DNA of 36,177 nt from Candidatus Obscuribacterales bacterium (lineage in GTDB: Bacteria; Cyanobacteriota; Vampirovibrionia; Obscuribacterales; Obscuribacteraceae), in contig JAKFVQ010000031.1 of assembly GCA_021732085.1 (NCBI GenBank), positions 1 through 36,177 of the forward strand. The letters run 5' to 3'. Shown here piece after piece: positions 23,128 through 30,521 of this stretch (position 1 is its first letter; every line of letters begins with the position of its first letter). The notes beneath the pieces are model-generated. The model saw nothing but the letters and a program-made list of their open reading frames with translations, was not told the origin of the DNA and did not search any database. Both the position numbers and the translations under genes were made by a program.

Positions 23128-23754
23128 TCAGAGCTTGCTGAGCTCTGGATTGCGGCAGAGCATGCAGCGGGGGGTATGCCCCATCAGCCCATCTTGGAGG
23201 TATTGGCGAGCTTGGGGGGTGCAGAAGAGCTCCACTTCTTGAAGCTTCGGCAGGTCGTCTTGAAACATGCGAACCTTGCATACCAGCGTGTTGACGCTGG
23301 CGGCAAGGCTCACTTGTGCCTCTGTCTGCCTGTTCGGCATGAACGGGATCGTGAGCTTTTGGACGCCGAGCTTCTGGGCTTCTTCCAAAACCAGCCGCAT
23401 CAAGCCGCAGATAACGAAAGAGTTGAAACTTTTGTGCGATCCAAGTCCGGCGACCAGAACGTACTTCTGCTTGGCACCGGAAATGCTGCGGCAATCGACA
23501 ACTATAAAATCGCCACGGTCGCCGCCGAATGCTCGCTCCTTCATCGCTGCGGACAGCGCTCCAGAGAGTTTGCGATCGATCTTTTGCATGCCTTCGCTCA
23601 TCTTCGAGGAGGTCATCTGCGTGAGCACCAGAAGGTCAGTTTCGAGGTTCTCGATACCGGGGTCTTCTTGAGTGCCCATGATTGGATTCAAGGTGAACGT
23701 GATTCCGCGCGGCAAATCAATTGAACGCAGAATCATTGGATTGTGGAATTTCAT
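23128..23754 (-). CDS. Orphan protein resembling the M17 aminopeptidase N-domain
   Basis: 208 aa. Residues 40-160 resemble the N-terminal macro-like domain of leucyl aminopeptidases (M17): TDLLVLTQM, IDRKLSGALSAAMKE, GDFIVVDC, KYVLVAGLGS and then a long helix (LVLEEAQKLGVQKLTIPFMP). The catalytic C-terminal M17 domain with its NTDAEGRL metal motif is absent, and no peptidase gene is beside it. In full-length M17 this domain binds no metal and helps hexamer assembly, so a regulatory or structural role is possible. A CxxC pair (MLC RNP region, HTPRCMLCRNP) closes the protein. The ATG at 23754 has AAAAGGAG at good spacing; the ATG at 23784 does not. Codons are C/G-ending and a strong terminator follows. 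Confidence 0.7.
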   Translation of the reverse strand: MKFHNPMILRSIDLPRGITFTLNPIMGTQEDPGIENLETDLLVLTQMTSSKMSEGMQKIDRKLSGALSAAMKERAFGGDRGDFIVVDCRSISGAKQKYVLVAGLGSHKSFNSFVICGLMRLVLEEAQKLGVQKLTIPFMPNRQTEAQVSLAASVNTLVCKVRMFQDDLPKLQEVELFCTPQARQYLQDGLMGHTPRCMLCRNPELSKL

Positions 23755-23830
23755 TGGACTCTCCTTTTGAGTGAATGCAAGCATCAGCCTCGATGCTTGC
23801 GTTGGGGAAACTATGAGAAGCAGAGTGCCA

Positions 23831-24409
23831 TCAGCAGGCGTTCTTTTGAGCTGATTTGGCGGCGGCGTTTAGCGCGTATTCGAGGGCGAGGTTGCATGTG
23901 GCGTGAATCTGCAAGCTGAAGGCCGCGAATTCATCGATCTCGGCGCGCAGACAGGCGAAACCTGCTTGTGCTGTGATTTTGCGCCCTTGGGCTCCCACCT
24001 CGTTCGGCGTCTCGGCATTTCCGGCAGGAGCAGTGGCTTCCGGCGACTTGGCTTCGCCCAACTCCATAAGGAGCTGTTCATAGCGCGAATTGGCCTTTGG
24101 GTTCGTGTTCGTGATGAACTCTTCAGCTTCTTCTTTCAGGCGCTGAGCCCCTGCTGCGAGTGAACGGACCTTCTGGCGCGTCTCAATGAAGCTGACCGAC
24201 TCACTGAGTTTCACCAGTTCCGCTGCCGATTGCACGAAATCCTTTGCCTTGCCGAGCAGACTCTTCACCGAGTACGAACTTTCGATGCCGAGGCTATGCT
24301 CACGATCCATCGATTGTAGTGCAGCTGCTTGAGCGTCCAGCGCGAGGACCATTGCGTTCAGAGCCATCGAGCGCAGTTGCTGTTGGCTCACTTCGATCTT
24401 GTCCAGCAT
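23831..24409 (-). CDS. Helical cytoplasmic protein of unknown function
   Basis: 192 aa, not recognised. It is almost all helix: residues 1-110 are rich in Ala, Leu, Gln and Glu with coiled-coil spacing (VSQQQLRSMALNAMVLALDAQ, RSLAAGAQRLKEEAEEF), then a Pro/Ala/Glu linker (about 120-145), then a second helical pair ending AAAKSAQKNAC. No signal peptide or membrane segment. The ATG at 24409 (MLDKIEV) has AAGGAG seven bases upstream and is preferred to the longer frame from 24448. It runs in the same direction as the M17-N-like gene, with a 76-base gap and no terminator between, so the two may be cotranscribed. Codons are C/G-ending. Confidence 0.72.
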   Translation of the reverse strand: MLDKIEVSQQQLRSMALNAMVLALDAQAAALQSMDREHSLGIESSYSVKSLLGKAKDFVQSAAELVKLSESVSFIETRQKVRSLAAGAQRLKEEAEEFITNTNPKANSRYEQLLMELGEAKSPEATAPAGNAETPNEVGAQGRKITAQAGFACLRAEIDEFAAFSLQIHATCNLALEYALNAAAKSAQKNAC

Positions 24410-25005
24410 AACGAGTCTCCTTGTGAGAATTTGGTTGAGGTCTTGCATCCACGATTCCGCTTGCTTAGCCTGATTTGGGCAAGAGTTGCGAATCCTGTTG
24501 TTTTTGAAGGTTGCCGGGTTGAGAAAGCCCTGTTTGGTTGCGGAAAAATGGAATGCATTTGCAACCTAGTAAAATGGCTCCTTCGCGTGCAATTAACCGA
24601 ATGGATGAATGAGTGTGCTGAACAGAACTGCGCGAACTATCATTAACGAATCGTTGAGGCTGCTTAGCAACCATCATTTTCGCGAAATGCCTTTATAGAA
24701 CAGCTATGTGAGTATCTTCTTGCTGAGAGGATTGATTGAAATTTGAACTTAGCACCTGATCTTCTGGTCGATCGCGACGCTACGCGATCAACCCAAAGGA
24801 TGAATTTCATGGTGGTGAATGAAGATGTGATGCCTATGATCACGAAAAGCATTTGAAATTGGTCTGATAGGTCTCAGAGATACAGATGCGTCGCGGCAAA
24901 TTGGCAACAACGATCACAAAAAGAGCTTTAGATCTCTAAAAGTGTCTTCTAAAGGCGCTGTATGCATTCTCTGGGAGCTGCTTTAAAAGTGAAAAAGATA
25001 AAAAA
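24410..25005. other. 596-base intergenic region upstream of the 23831-24409 gene
   Basis: No gene is supported; the short frames at 24465-24677 and 24664-24852 lack ribosome sites. An inverted repeat GATCGCG-ACGCTA-CGCGATC lies at 24770-24789. TATAAA on the minus strand near 24695 is a possible -10 box, but its leader would be about 280 bases. The region is AT-richer than the flanking genes. Confidence 0.35.
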
Positions 25006-25041
25006 GAAAGGAGAGGCTCGGTTGAATGAGCCTCTCCTTTC
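25006..25041 (-). terminator. Terminator of the small membrane protein gene
   Basis: Perfect 14-base arms (GAAAGGAGAGGCTC and GAGCCTCTCCTTTC) flank an eight-base loop. The minus strand continues TTTTTTATCTTTTT. It lies about 60 bases after the stop at 25100. Confidence 0.93.
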
Positions 25042-25099
25042 CAGTCAAACACAGCCAAATTTCTTCATCACGTCTTCTGCGTGATTGAAGCGGAAGTCC

Positions 25100-25417
25100 T
25101 TAGTCCTCCTTGGTCCAGCGCGGCGCACGGAGCATGCCGATGATGCCGCCGAGGAAGCCGCCAATCATGCTGGCGATGAGGCCGACTTCGTTCACCGCGG
25201 GGGTGAACATGGTCTTCCCGAAAATCGAGAAGAAGAGGATGCCGGCGAACAGACCGCCCATGAGAGCGAAAATGCCGCCGCGAGGACCGCCGAAGTCGCC
25301 GTTTTTGTTCGTCGCAGCATGCTTGCTGCTGAAGAAGCTGAAGGACGACCAGTAGCCGATCCCGAGGGTGGCGAGGGCAGTGACGATACCGACAAGGAGA
25401 GTGGTGGACTCGATCAT
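25100..25417 (-). CDS. Small two- or three-helix membrane protein, unknown function
   Basis: 105 aa, not recognised. Hydrophobic segments are at about 5-25 (TTLLVGIVTALATLGIGYWSS), 45-65 (GIFALMGGLFAGILFFSIFG) and 75-95 (VGLIASMIGGFLGGIIGML), the last two Gly-rich, with a basic end (RAPRWTKED). Gly-zipper packing suggests an oligomeric inner-membrane protein. The ATG at 25417 (MIESTT) was chosen since the upstream 54 codons of the open frame read as untranslated leader; its ribosome site is weak (AAAGAAAG). It sits between the 23831 gene and the M48 protease, all leftward, each with its own terminator. Codons are C/G-ending. Confidence 0.75.
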   Translation of the reverse strand: MIESTTLLVGIVTALATLGIGYWSSFSFFSSKHAATNKNGDFGGPRGGIFALMGGLFAGILFFSIFGKTMFTPAVNEVGLIASMIGGFLGGIIGMLRAPRWTKED

Positions 25418-25663
25418 GATTTTGTCTTTCTTTTGGATCTTGCTGTAGCAAGACGTTTCAGCCGAGAATCCGGCAAATGTCCTACTCGGGAAACCGAGAG
25501 GACGCGAAGGCGGGGCCATGATTGCCCCTCCACTGGCATCGAAGAGATTACGCTTCCTTTGCCGAGTGGTACTCCGCACCCTTGTCCTCCGCGTGAACGG
25601 AGTAAAGGCTGCAAGCTCAAGGAAAACCTCGATTTTCCTAGGGCTTGAAGTCTTTGTATTTAG

Positions 25664-25715
25664 AAAAGGGTTGGAGAGCTAGCCTGCGCGAAGGCAGACT
25701 AGCTCTCGCCCTTTT
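25664..25715 (-). terminator. Terminator of the M48 protease gene
   Basis: A long stem (AAAAGGG..GGAGAGCTAG.CTGC with its complement) surrounds a GCGAA loop over 52 bases. On the minus strand it ends CCAACCCTTTTCTAAA. It lies 32 bases after the M48 stop. Confidence 0.88.
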
Positions 25716-25746
25716 ACTCAGCCAGTTTTACCTGACTGCCGGCGCG

Positions 25747-26796
25747 TCAGCGACGGATGGTCGGAAGCTTGCACGGACCACCGTTCATGCGCTCGAGGTA
25801 GTAGACACGCTCGGACACAGGCGGGTGGGTGAGCTGCAGGTACTTCCAGACGCCGACGATCTTCTCCCACAGCGTCTTCGGAGCGGGCTCCGGAGCGACC
25901 GTGTCGAAGATGGGGTCGATGATCGTGCAGGGACGGAAGGCGCGGAACAGTTCCGCATCGCGACCCTTCGGACGATTCTTCTCGACGTAGGCGACCAGCT
26001 TCATCAGCGCGGTGGCGAGGGCGCACGGGTTGCCCGTGAACTCCGCACCGGTGGCGTCAGCGCCGGACTCACGCGAGCGGACGACGAAAAGCTGAACCAG
26101 CTTCGTCATCTGACCGGTAGCCCAGAAGATCACGTACATCAGCACGTTGGCGACCAGCGGCGGCAGGACCGTGGTGTTCGGACGGATGCCGAACAGTCCC
26201 TTGAGCCACTCGAGGCCGGCGACCCAGGCGCGAACGCCCTGGTCCGTGATGAAGAAGAAGACCGACGAAAGGACGGCGATCATCGAATTGATGCCGACGT
26301 CGTAGTTGTAGACGTGACCCAGCTCGTGAGCGAACACGGCTTCGATTTCTTCGTCGGTCATGCCGCAGTTGAAGAGACCTTCGGTGGCGGCGACGACGGC
26401 CTTGCGATGGATGGGACCAGTCGCGAAGGCGTTCGGCAGCGGGTTCGGCGACACATAGACCGGCGGCTTGAACTTGAGCTTGCTCTTGGCATAGACGCGA
26501 TCGACGATGTCGATCAGGCGCTTGTGCGTCGGGTTGCTCGGGTCAGCCGGTTCGGACTTGGTCATCATGATCGCGACCTTGGCGGAGAACCACCACATCA
26601 CGATCGGGAGAAGCAGCCAGAGCGTGCCGAAGCCGAGCTGGAACTGGTAGGAGAAGTCGAAGACCCAGAGGGCGCCGTAGATGAGGCCGCCCATTGCAAG
26701 GAATCCGGCGATCGTCATTGCCCACGTCTCGAAGAGACGCTGCTTGATCGACGGAGCCTTCGGGTCATCATGAGGGATTACGCGATGACGAGCCAT
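25747..26796 (-). CDS. M48 family zinc metalloprotease (HtpX-like)
   Basis: 349 aa inner-membrane protease. Two N-terminal membrane helices (about 26-46 and 55-78) are followed by a cytoplasmic catalytic region. The zinc motif is HELGH (157-161), preceded by GMTDEEIEAVFA, and the third ligand is E243 in SRESGADATG, with a conserved Asp four residues on. A further hydrophobic pair lies between (about 168-182 and 212-230). The PNAFATG stretch (121-127) is typical of HtpX. HtpX-type enzymes degrade misfolded membrane proteins. It is longer than E. coli HtpX, with an extra C-terminal 60 residues. Start: ATG at 26796 with AAGGAG seven bases upstream. Codons are strongly C/G-ending, producing a long false frame on the other strand. 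Confidence 0.93.
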   Translation of the reverse strand: MARHRVIPHDDPKAPSIKQRLFETWAMTIAGFLAMGGLIYGALWVFDFSYQFQLGFGTLWLLLPIVMWWFSAKVAIMMTKSEPADPSNPTHKRLIDIVDRVYAKSKLKFKPPVYVSPNPLPNAFATGPIHRKAVVAATEGLFNCGMTDEEIEAVFAHELGHVYNYDVGINSMIAVLSSVFFFITDQGVRAWVAGLEWLKGLFGIRPNTTVLPPLVANVLMYVIFWATGQMTKLVQLFVVRSRESGADATGAEFTGNPCALATALMKLVAYVEKNRPKGRDAELFRAFRPCTIIDPIFDTVAPEPAPKTLWEKIVGVWKYLQLTHPPVSERVYYLERMNGGPCKLPTIRR

Positions 26797-27343
26797 ATAG
26801 TTGCTCCTTCAATTTGGTTGAACGAATGCAAGCGCCTAACAAAGCGCTCGCTTTAACATTCCGTTCCGACAAAAACACAGCAATTGAGCCCGCAGACAAC
26901 CCCGAACAGCCGAAACTGAAGTAGTTTCTTTGTTTTGGTTTTGCTGGTGTGGGGTTAGGGGCTCACTTGAAGGTTTTTGGAAGGGACAGAATCATCCCGA
27001 AGCTATAAATTTTGGCTCTTGGAAAGCAAGCTAAGGCGCCGTTTTGCAGGGCTTTCGAGAAATAGAAAAAGCTAATCTTGAAAACCCCCTTTTCGAAGCT
27101 CATGCAATGTCTATACTGGTCTGGCCCGGAAGCCTTGTGCCGATAAGCAGTTCGGGTGGCTTAGCGCAGCTTCAGGGGATTTATGAAAATCACAGCAACG
27201 GAAGTCGCGAAGTAGTCAAGATGGCGAGGGTCGCATGAAGTACTCGCCTTACGCCGTTCTCAGCTGGCTTTATCTGGTCTAGAATTAGGAGAGCACGCTG
27301 ATATGAAAGCAAGCGATGGCACGAGAAACAGTTCGGAGGAGCG
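26797..27343. other. 547-base divergent intergenic region
   Basis: This holds the promoters of the leftward M48 gene and the rightward heptose adenylyltransferase. Near the M48 start, AAAGCG-AG-CGCTTT (about 26839-26852) and an overlapping AGCGC/GCGCT pair form alternative small hairpins. TCTATACT near 27111 is a possible -10 box but lies 230 bases before the next ATG. A 64-codon frame at 27044-27238 has a TTG start and no ribosome site and is not accepted. Confidence 0.35.
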
Positions 27344-27811
27344 ATGGGCCACGTAGTTCGCAGAGAGGATCTTTTCGCACTCGGCGAAAAACTTCGGGCA
27401 GAAGGAAAAACGATTGTGAGCACAAACGGATGCTTTGATATTTTGCATGTCGGGCACTGTCGCATACTCCAGCAATCGAAGGCACTAGGCGATGTTCTTG
27501 TTGTAGGACTGAATGCAGATGAATCAGTTCGCAAGCTGAAAGGTCCGGAGCGCCCAATCAATCAGGAAGACGATCGTGCTGAACTGCTAGCTGCACTTGA
27601 AGCCGTGGACTATGTCACCGTATTTGGTGAAGATACTCCAGTCGAATTCCTAAAACAGTTGCGACCGCACATTCATGTTAAGGGTGCAGATTACAAGCCT
27701 TCGGATCTGGCAGAAACTCCTATTGTAGAAAGTTTCGGTGGGCGCGTTGAGATTCTGAAATTAGTACCTGGGCGTAGCACCACAAATTTGGTTTCGAAGA
27801 TCCGCTCTTGA
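27344..27811 (+). CDS. rfaE2: Heptose-1-phosphate adenylyltransferase (RfaE2/HldC type)
   Basis: 155 aa. It adds AMP to D-glycero-D-manno-heptose-1-phosphate to make ADP-heptose, an LPS inner-core precursor, in the cytoplasm. The nucleotidyltransferase motif is NGCFDILHVGH (28-38) with HVGH at 35-38. LNADESVRKLKGPERPI and the VKGADY and ETPIVESFGGRV..PGRSTTNLV blocks follow, as in the family. It is a stand-alone adenylyltransferase with no fused kinase, so a separate rfaE1 would be expected elsewhere. Start: ATG with GGAGGAG close by. It is convergent with the AMIN-TPR gene, with a terminator between. Confidence 0.94.
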   Translation: MGHVVRREDLFALGEKLRAEGKTIVSTNGCFDILHVGHCRILQQSKALGDVLVVGLNADESVRKLKGPERPINQEDDRAELLAALEAVDYVTVFGEDTPVEFLKQLRPHIHVKGADYKPSDLAETPIVESFGGRVEILKLVPGRSTTNLVSKIRS

Positions 27812-27844
27812 TGCCGCACGGCGTAAAGCGGCCTAATGCAAGCC

Positions 27845-27878
27845 AAAAAAAATCCCCACTCTGCAGGCAAAGTGGGGA
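27845..27878 (-). terminator. Terminator of the AMIN-TPR gene
   Basis: TCCCCACT and AGTGGGGA arms form a compact stem at 27853-27878. On the minus strand they are followed by eight Ts. It lies about 25 bases after the stop at 27904 and between convergent genes. Confidence 0.93.
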
Positions 27879-27903
27879 CCAAGATTGTTCTTGAAGAAGA
27901 AGA

Positions 27904-29133
27904 CTATTGAGTCTTGCCTTTCTTACCTTGGAGGTAAACCAAGCGTTGTCGGGCATCCTCACTGTATTCCGAATCTCCGGATACTTTTAATGCTTCTTTG
28001 AATTGCTCGGCGGCTTCTTCCGAGCGATTTTTGCGTTCCATGATAAGACCCATTCGATAGTAGGCTTCACCCAAGCGGTAGTCGTTTTTGACGGCAGCTC
28101 GGTAAGAGGTCATTGATTTATCGTAGTCTTTTTGAATCTCGTACGCGGTGCCCAGATTGTAGTGTGCTGTAGCCAGTTTGGCATCAAGGGAGACGGCCGT
28201 TTGCCAGTTCTTGATGGCTCCTGCTAAATCGTGTTCAGCACGGAGGGCCGCGCCGATGCCATTGTATGTGATGGCATCTTTTGGATTGATAGCTAGCGCT
28301 TTCCTGAATTCGGAGAGCGCTTGAGCGTAGTTGTGCTGCTGGTTGTAAATCAATCCGAGATTGCTGTGTGCTTCAGCTAGTGCTTTGTTAGATTCAAGCG
28401 CTTCCTTATAAGCGATGATCGCTTCGCTGAGCTTTCCGGCCAAATGCAATTGAACTGCTTTGTTGTAGAGCTTTACTGATTCGAGCTTTGGATTTGCATC
28501 GGCCGCTGCTTTCTTGTCATCACCACCGGATGTTGCCGCTGGAGTCTTTTCTGCACCAGCTTGAGCGGGCTCCTCAGCCTTCGTCTCTTCTGGCATTGAA
28601 GGGCGAAGCTCAGATTCGGTGGTGCTCGCTGTTTCTGCTACTGGTGGCTCAGCTGGTGCTTGTGAAGTTTGGATAGGCTGATCGCTGAAACCGATCACAA
28701 CCATTCCTTCCTCAAGCTTCACAACCCGCGGCTTCACTTTCACATTCTCTGGCAAATCAATTACCAGACGGGCTGTAGGTTTAGGAGCGTTTTCCAGCTC
28801 TGAATAGCGAACAGCTTTTATAAAAGGAATAGAGCTGGTAAGCACTTTGCTGAGCTCTTCGGCTGACTGCACTGCGCCTTTGTCGACGCTGGCGTCAGTA
28901 AAATCGATTACGACTCGATGATTCGGTCCTGGCAAGTCAAGCACTTGCGGTGCTGTCGGGAATGCTTTTGCTGCAAACTCAATTACGAGCTCTTGGGAAG
29001 CGTCGGCAGAAATCTTCTTAATTGGTAGCGTCTGCGCGGATTCTGCTGCCATGGCCGGCTGAAGAATATTCAGTCCAGCTATGCCCGCCAAAACAAGGCA
29101 GGTAGAGGGGAAGAATTTTTGCTTACGACTCAT
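27904..29133 (-). CDS. Exported AMIN-domain protein with TPR repeats
   Basis: 409 aa. Signal peptide at about 1-30 (FFPSTCLVLAGIAGLNILQPAMAA). Residues 38-150 read as an AMIN domain (LDLPGPNHRVVIDF and ARLVIDLPENVKVKPRVV), which targets periplasmic proteins to peptidoglycan or the secretion/pilus apparatus. A Pro/Glu/Ala linker (about 158-215) follows, then at least four TPR units (AIIAYKEALESNKALAEAHSN, ALSEFRKALAINPKDAITYN and similar, about 220-395). The combination suggests a scaffold in envelope assembly. Start: ATG at 29133 with CAGGAG nearby. It ends in a strong terminator and converges on rfaE2. Confidence 0.88.
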   Translation of the reverse strand: MSRKQKFFPSTCLVLAGIAGLNILQPAMAAESAQTLPIKKISADASQELVIEFAAKAFPTAPQVLDLPGPNHRVVIDFTDASVDKGAVQSAEELSKVLTSSIPFIKAVRYSELENAPKPTARLVIDLPENVKVKPRVVKLEEGMVVIGFSDQPIQTSQAPAEPPVAETASTTESELRPSMPEETKAEEPAQAGAEKTPAATSGGDDKKAAADANPKLESVKLYNKAVQLHLAGKLSEAIIAYKEALESNKALAEAHSNLGLIYNQQHNYAQALSEFRKALAINPKDAITYNGIGAALRAEHDLAGAIKNWQTAVSLDAKLATAHYNLGTAYEIQKDYDKSMTSYRAAVKNDYRLGEAYYRMGLIMERKNRSEEAAEQFKEALKVSGDSEYSEDARQRLVYLQGKKGKTQ

Positions 29134-29408
29134 GCTATCTCTCCTGGAAATAAGCCTCGTGCAGTTCTTCGGAAATCCAGCAGATCTTGACTACGTCCTG
29201 CTTGCAACTTGCCGATAAAAACACATGCAAAGTTTACTCGCTTAATGGCAACCTTTCACTGCCATCCGTTTAAGATTGCGATTAAAACTCGACCTTTTTC
29301 TATTAAACAGTCGTATTATTGTTGTAGATACTCTCGATGCCTGCTTGAAAACCGGTTGTCGGGAGACTTGGGAAAATAGGTGTCTTGGCGCCTGCAGAAA
29401 GGATTACT

Positions 29409-29804
29409 ATGATTCGTCGAATTGTTCTTCTTACAGTTAGCGCGCTCATGGTCTGTGCCAGCGGTGCATGGGCTGCTGAAATGGCTTATCCGGAAGCCCC
29501 TGGTCCAAATCCCGATCATTTGATTACACCTCCGGGCGAAAGCATATATTTCAATGTGCGCCCTGATGGTCAGCCGTTTGCGTTGCAGATTGATACGCAT
29601 GCCAATATCACTGAGTACTTGAATCGCCATTATTATGATTTCAATTGGCGTGGTGAAGATTGGGCCCCGTATGACAACGTGTCCAATGTCGAGAAAATTG
29701 CTCGTTTGATGAATACGTGGCGTACGTACAATCAAGCTAACCAATACAATCTGTGGAACGGATTCAACCAATACATGGAAAGAAATTCCGGTTACGGACC
29801 CTAA
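29409..29804 (+). CDS. Small secreted protein of unknown function, coupled to the epimerase gene
   Basis: 131 aa, not recognised. Signal peptide MIRRIVLLTVSALMVCASGAWA. The mature part is rich in Asn, Tyr, Trp and Pro (YFNVRPDGQPFALQIDTH, HYYDFNWRGEDW, NQANQYNLWNGFNQY), with no cysteine, and looks like a small soluble envelope protein. The ATG at 29409 was chosen over the TTG at 29385 because AAAGGA lies five bases before it and it begins the signal peptide. Its stop overlaps the epimerase start (TAATG), so the two are probably translated together despite acting in different compartments. Confidence 0.78.
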   Translation: MIRRIVLLTVSALMVCASGAWAAEMAYPEAPGPNPDHLITPPGESIYFNVRPDGQPFALQIDTHANITEYLNRHYYDFNWRGEDWAPYDNVSNVEKIARLMNTWRTYNQANQYNLWNGFNQYMERNSGYGP

Positions 29805-30214
29805 TGAAACGCATAGACCACTTAGCAGTGGCCGTTCCGAAGCTTGAAGAAGCCCTTGAGTTTTACGAGACGCAATTGGGCCTTAAATTGATTTGCGTGG
29901 AAGTTGTTGAGGAACAAGGTGTTCGGGTTGCCAAGCTGGATGCCGGCAATACTCATATTGAATTACTGGAGCCCTTGGGTCCGGATACTCCAGTTGGCAA
30001 GTTCTTGAGCCAACGCGGACCAGGTTTGCATCACATTTGCCTGGGTGTGGATGACATTGTCTGTGAACTCAAGGTTTTGAAGGAAGGAAATGTCAGGCTC
30101 ATCGACCAGGAGCCTCGGATTGGAGCAGAAGGCGCCAAGATTGCCTTCGTACATCCTAAAGCCACAGGCGGGGTTTTGATGGAGCTTTCTCAACCGTTGC
30201 ACAAGCACCACTAA
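29804..30214 (+). CDS. mce: Methylmalonyl-CoA epimerase (VOC family)
   Basis: 136 aa. It interconverts (R)- and (S)-methylmalonyl-CoA, linking propionyl-CoA metabolism and succinyl-CoA, in the cytoplasm. The two beta-alpha-beta VOC modules are clear: RIDHLAVAVPKLEEALEFYE with metal His H6, the Glu of THIELLEPLG, the second His in GPGLHHICLGVDD and the last Glu in GGVLMELSQP. Length matches the family. Start: ATG overlapping the stop of the upstream secreted-protein gene; a longer frame from 29753 is rejected since this start fits family length. A methylmalonyl-CoA mutase is not in the window. The array of repeated hairpins begins seven bases past its stop. Confidence 0.93.
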   Translation: MKRIDHLAVAVPKLEEALEFYETQLGLKLICVEVVEEQGVRVAKLDAGNTHIELLEPLGPDTPVGKFLSQRGPGLHHICLGVDDIVCELKVLKEGNVRLIDQEPRIGAEGAKIAFVHPKATGGVLMELSQPLHKHH

Positions 30215-30220
30215 GGACCG

Positions 30221-30400
30221 CTGAGACTTCCTCCATTTTTGATACTTCTTTCAGGCTTTTAGGAATTTCGTAGCCTGAGATAAGTCCATTTATTCGGGGT
30301 TTCTTTCAGGCTCAAAATCCTGAGACAAGTTCCATTTATTGATACTTCGTTCAGGCAGATTGCCAATTTTCGAGCCTGAGACAGGTTCCAAAAAGATAAT
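30221..30400 (+). repeat. Array of repeated CTGAGA/TTCAGGC hairpins before the aldolase gene
   Basis: CTGAGA(C/T) begins at 30221, 30275, 30320 and 30376 (steps of 54, 45 and 56). After three of the four it continues as A(A/G)GTTCC or AAGTCC; CCATTTATT is shared by two copies, GATACTTC by two, and (T/G)TTCAGGC by three. Each TTCAGGC pairs with the next CCTGA to form three successive stem-loops (about 30252-30278, 30306-30325, 30351-30381). No T-run follows the stems. A further GGTTC/GAACC pair follows the last copy. The array sits between mce and the aldolase gene and could be a structured leader, an operator array or an intergenic repeat family. Confidence 0.75.
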
Positions 30401-30521
30401 GTGAACCGAATCGTTAAGCACAAAGTTGATCTTTGTCTGAGGATCTTGGCGGATGGCTATCTGCTCGGGTTAGGCTGACATAGATCAGATCTCTAGTGCC
30501 GATGGAGGCTTGCCACACGCT

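Noticed and set aside
25645..26856. 403-codon open frame antisense to the M48 gene
   Set aside because: The M48 motifs fix the real frame; the antisense product is Arg/Asp-rich and runs through the terminator.
27044..27238. 64-codon plus-strand frame
   Set aside because: TTG start, no ribosome site, no recognised content; it lies in a divergent promoter region.
30221..30400. CRISPR array
   Set aside because: The repeats are imperfect, the spacing is uneven, the units are hairpins within the repeat-linker, and no cas gene is near.
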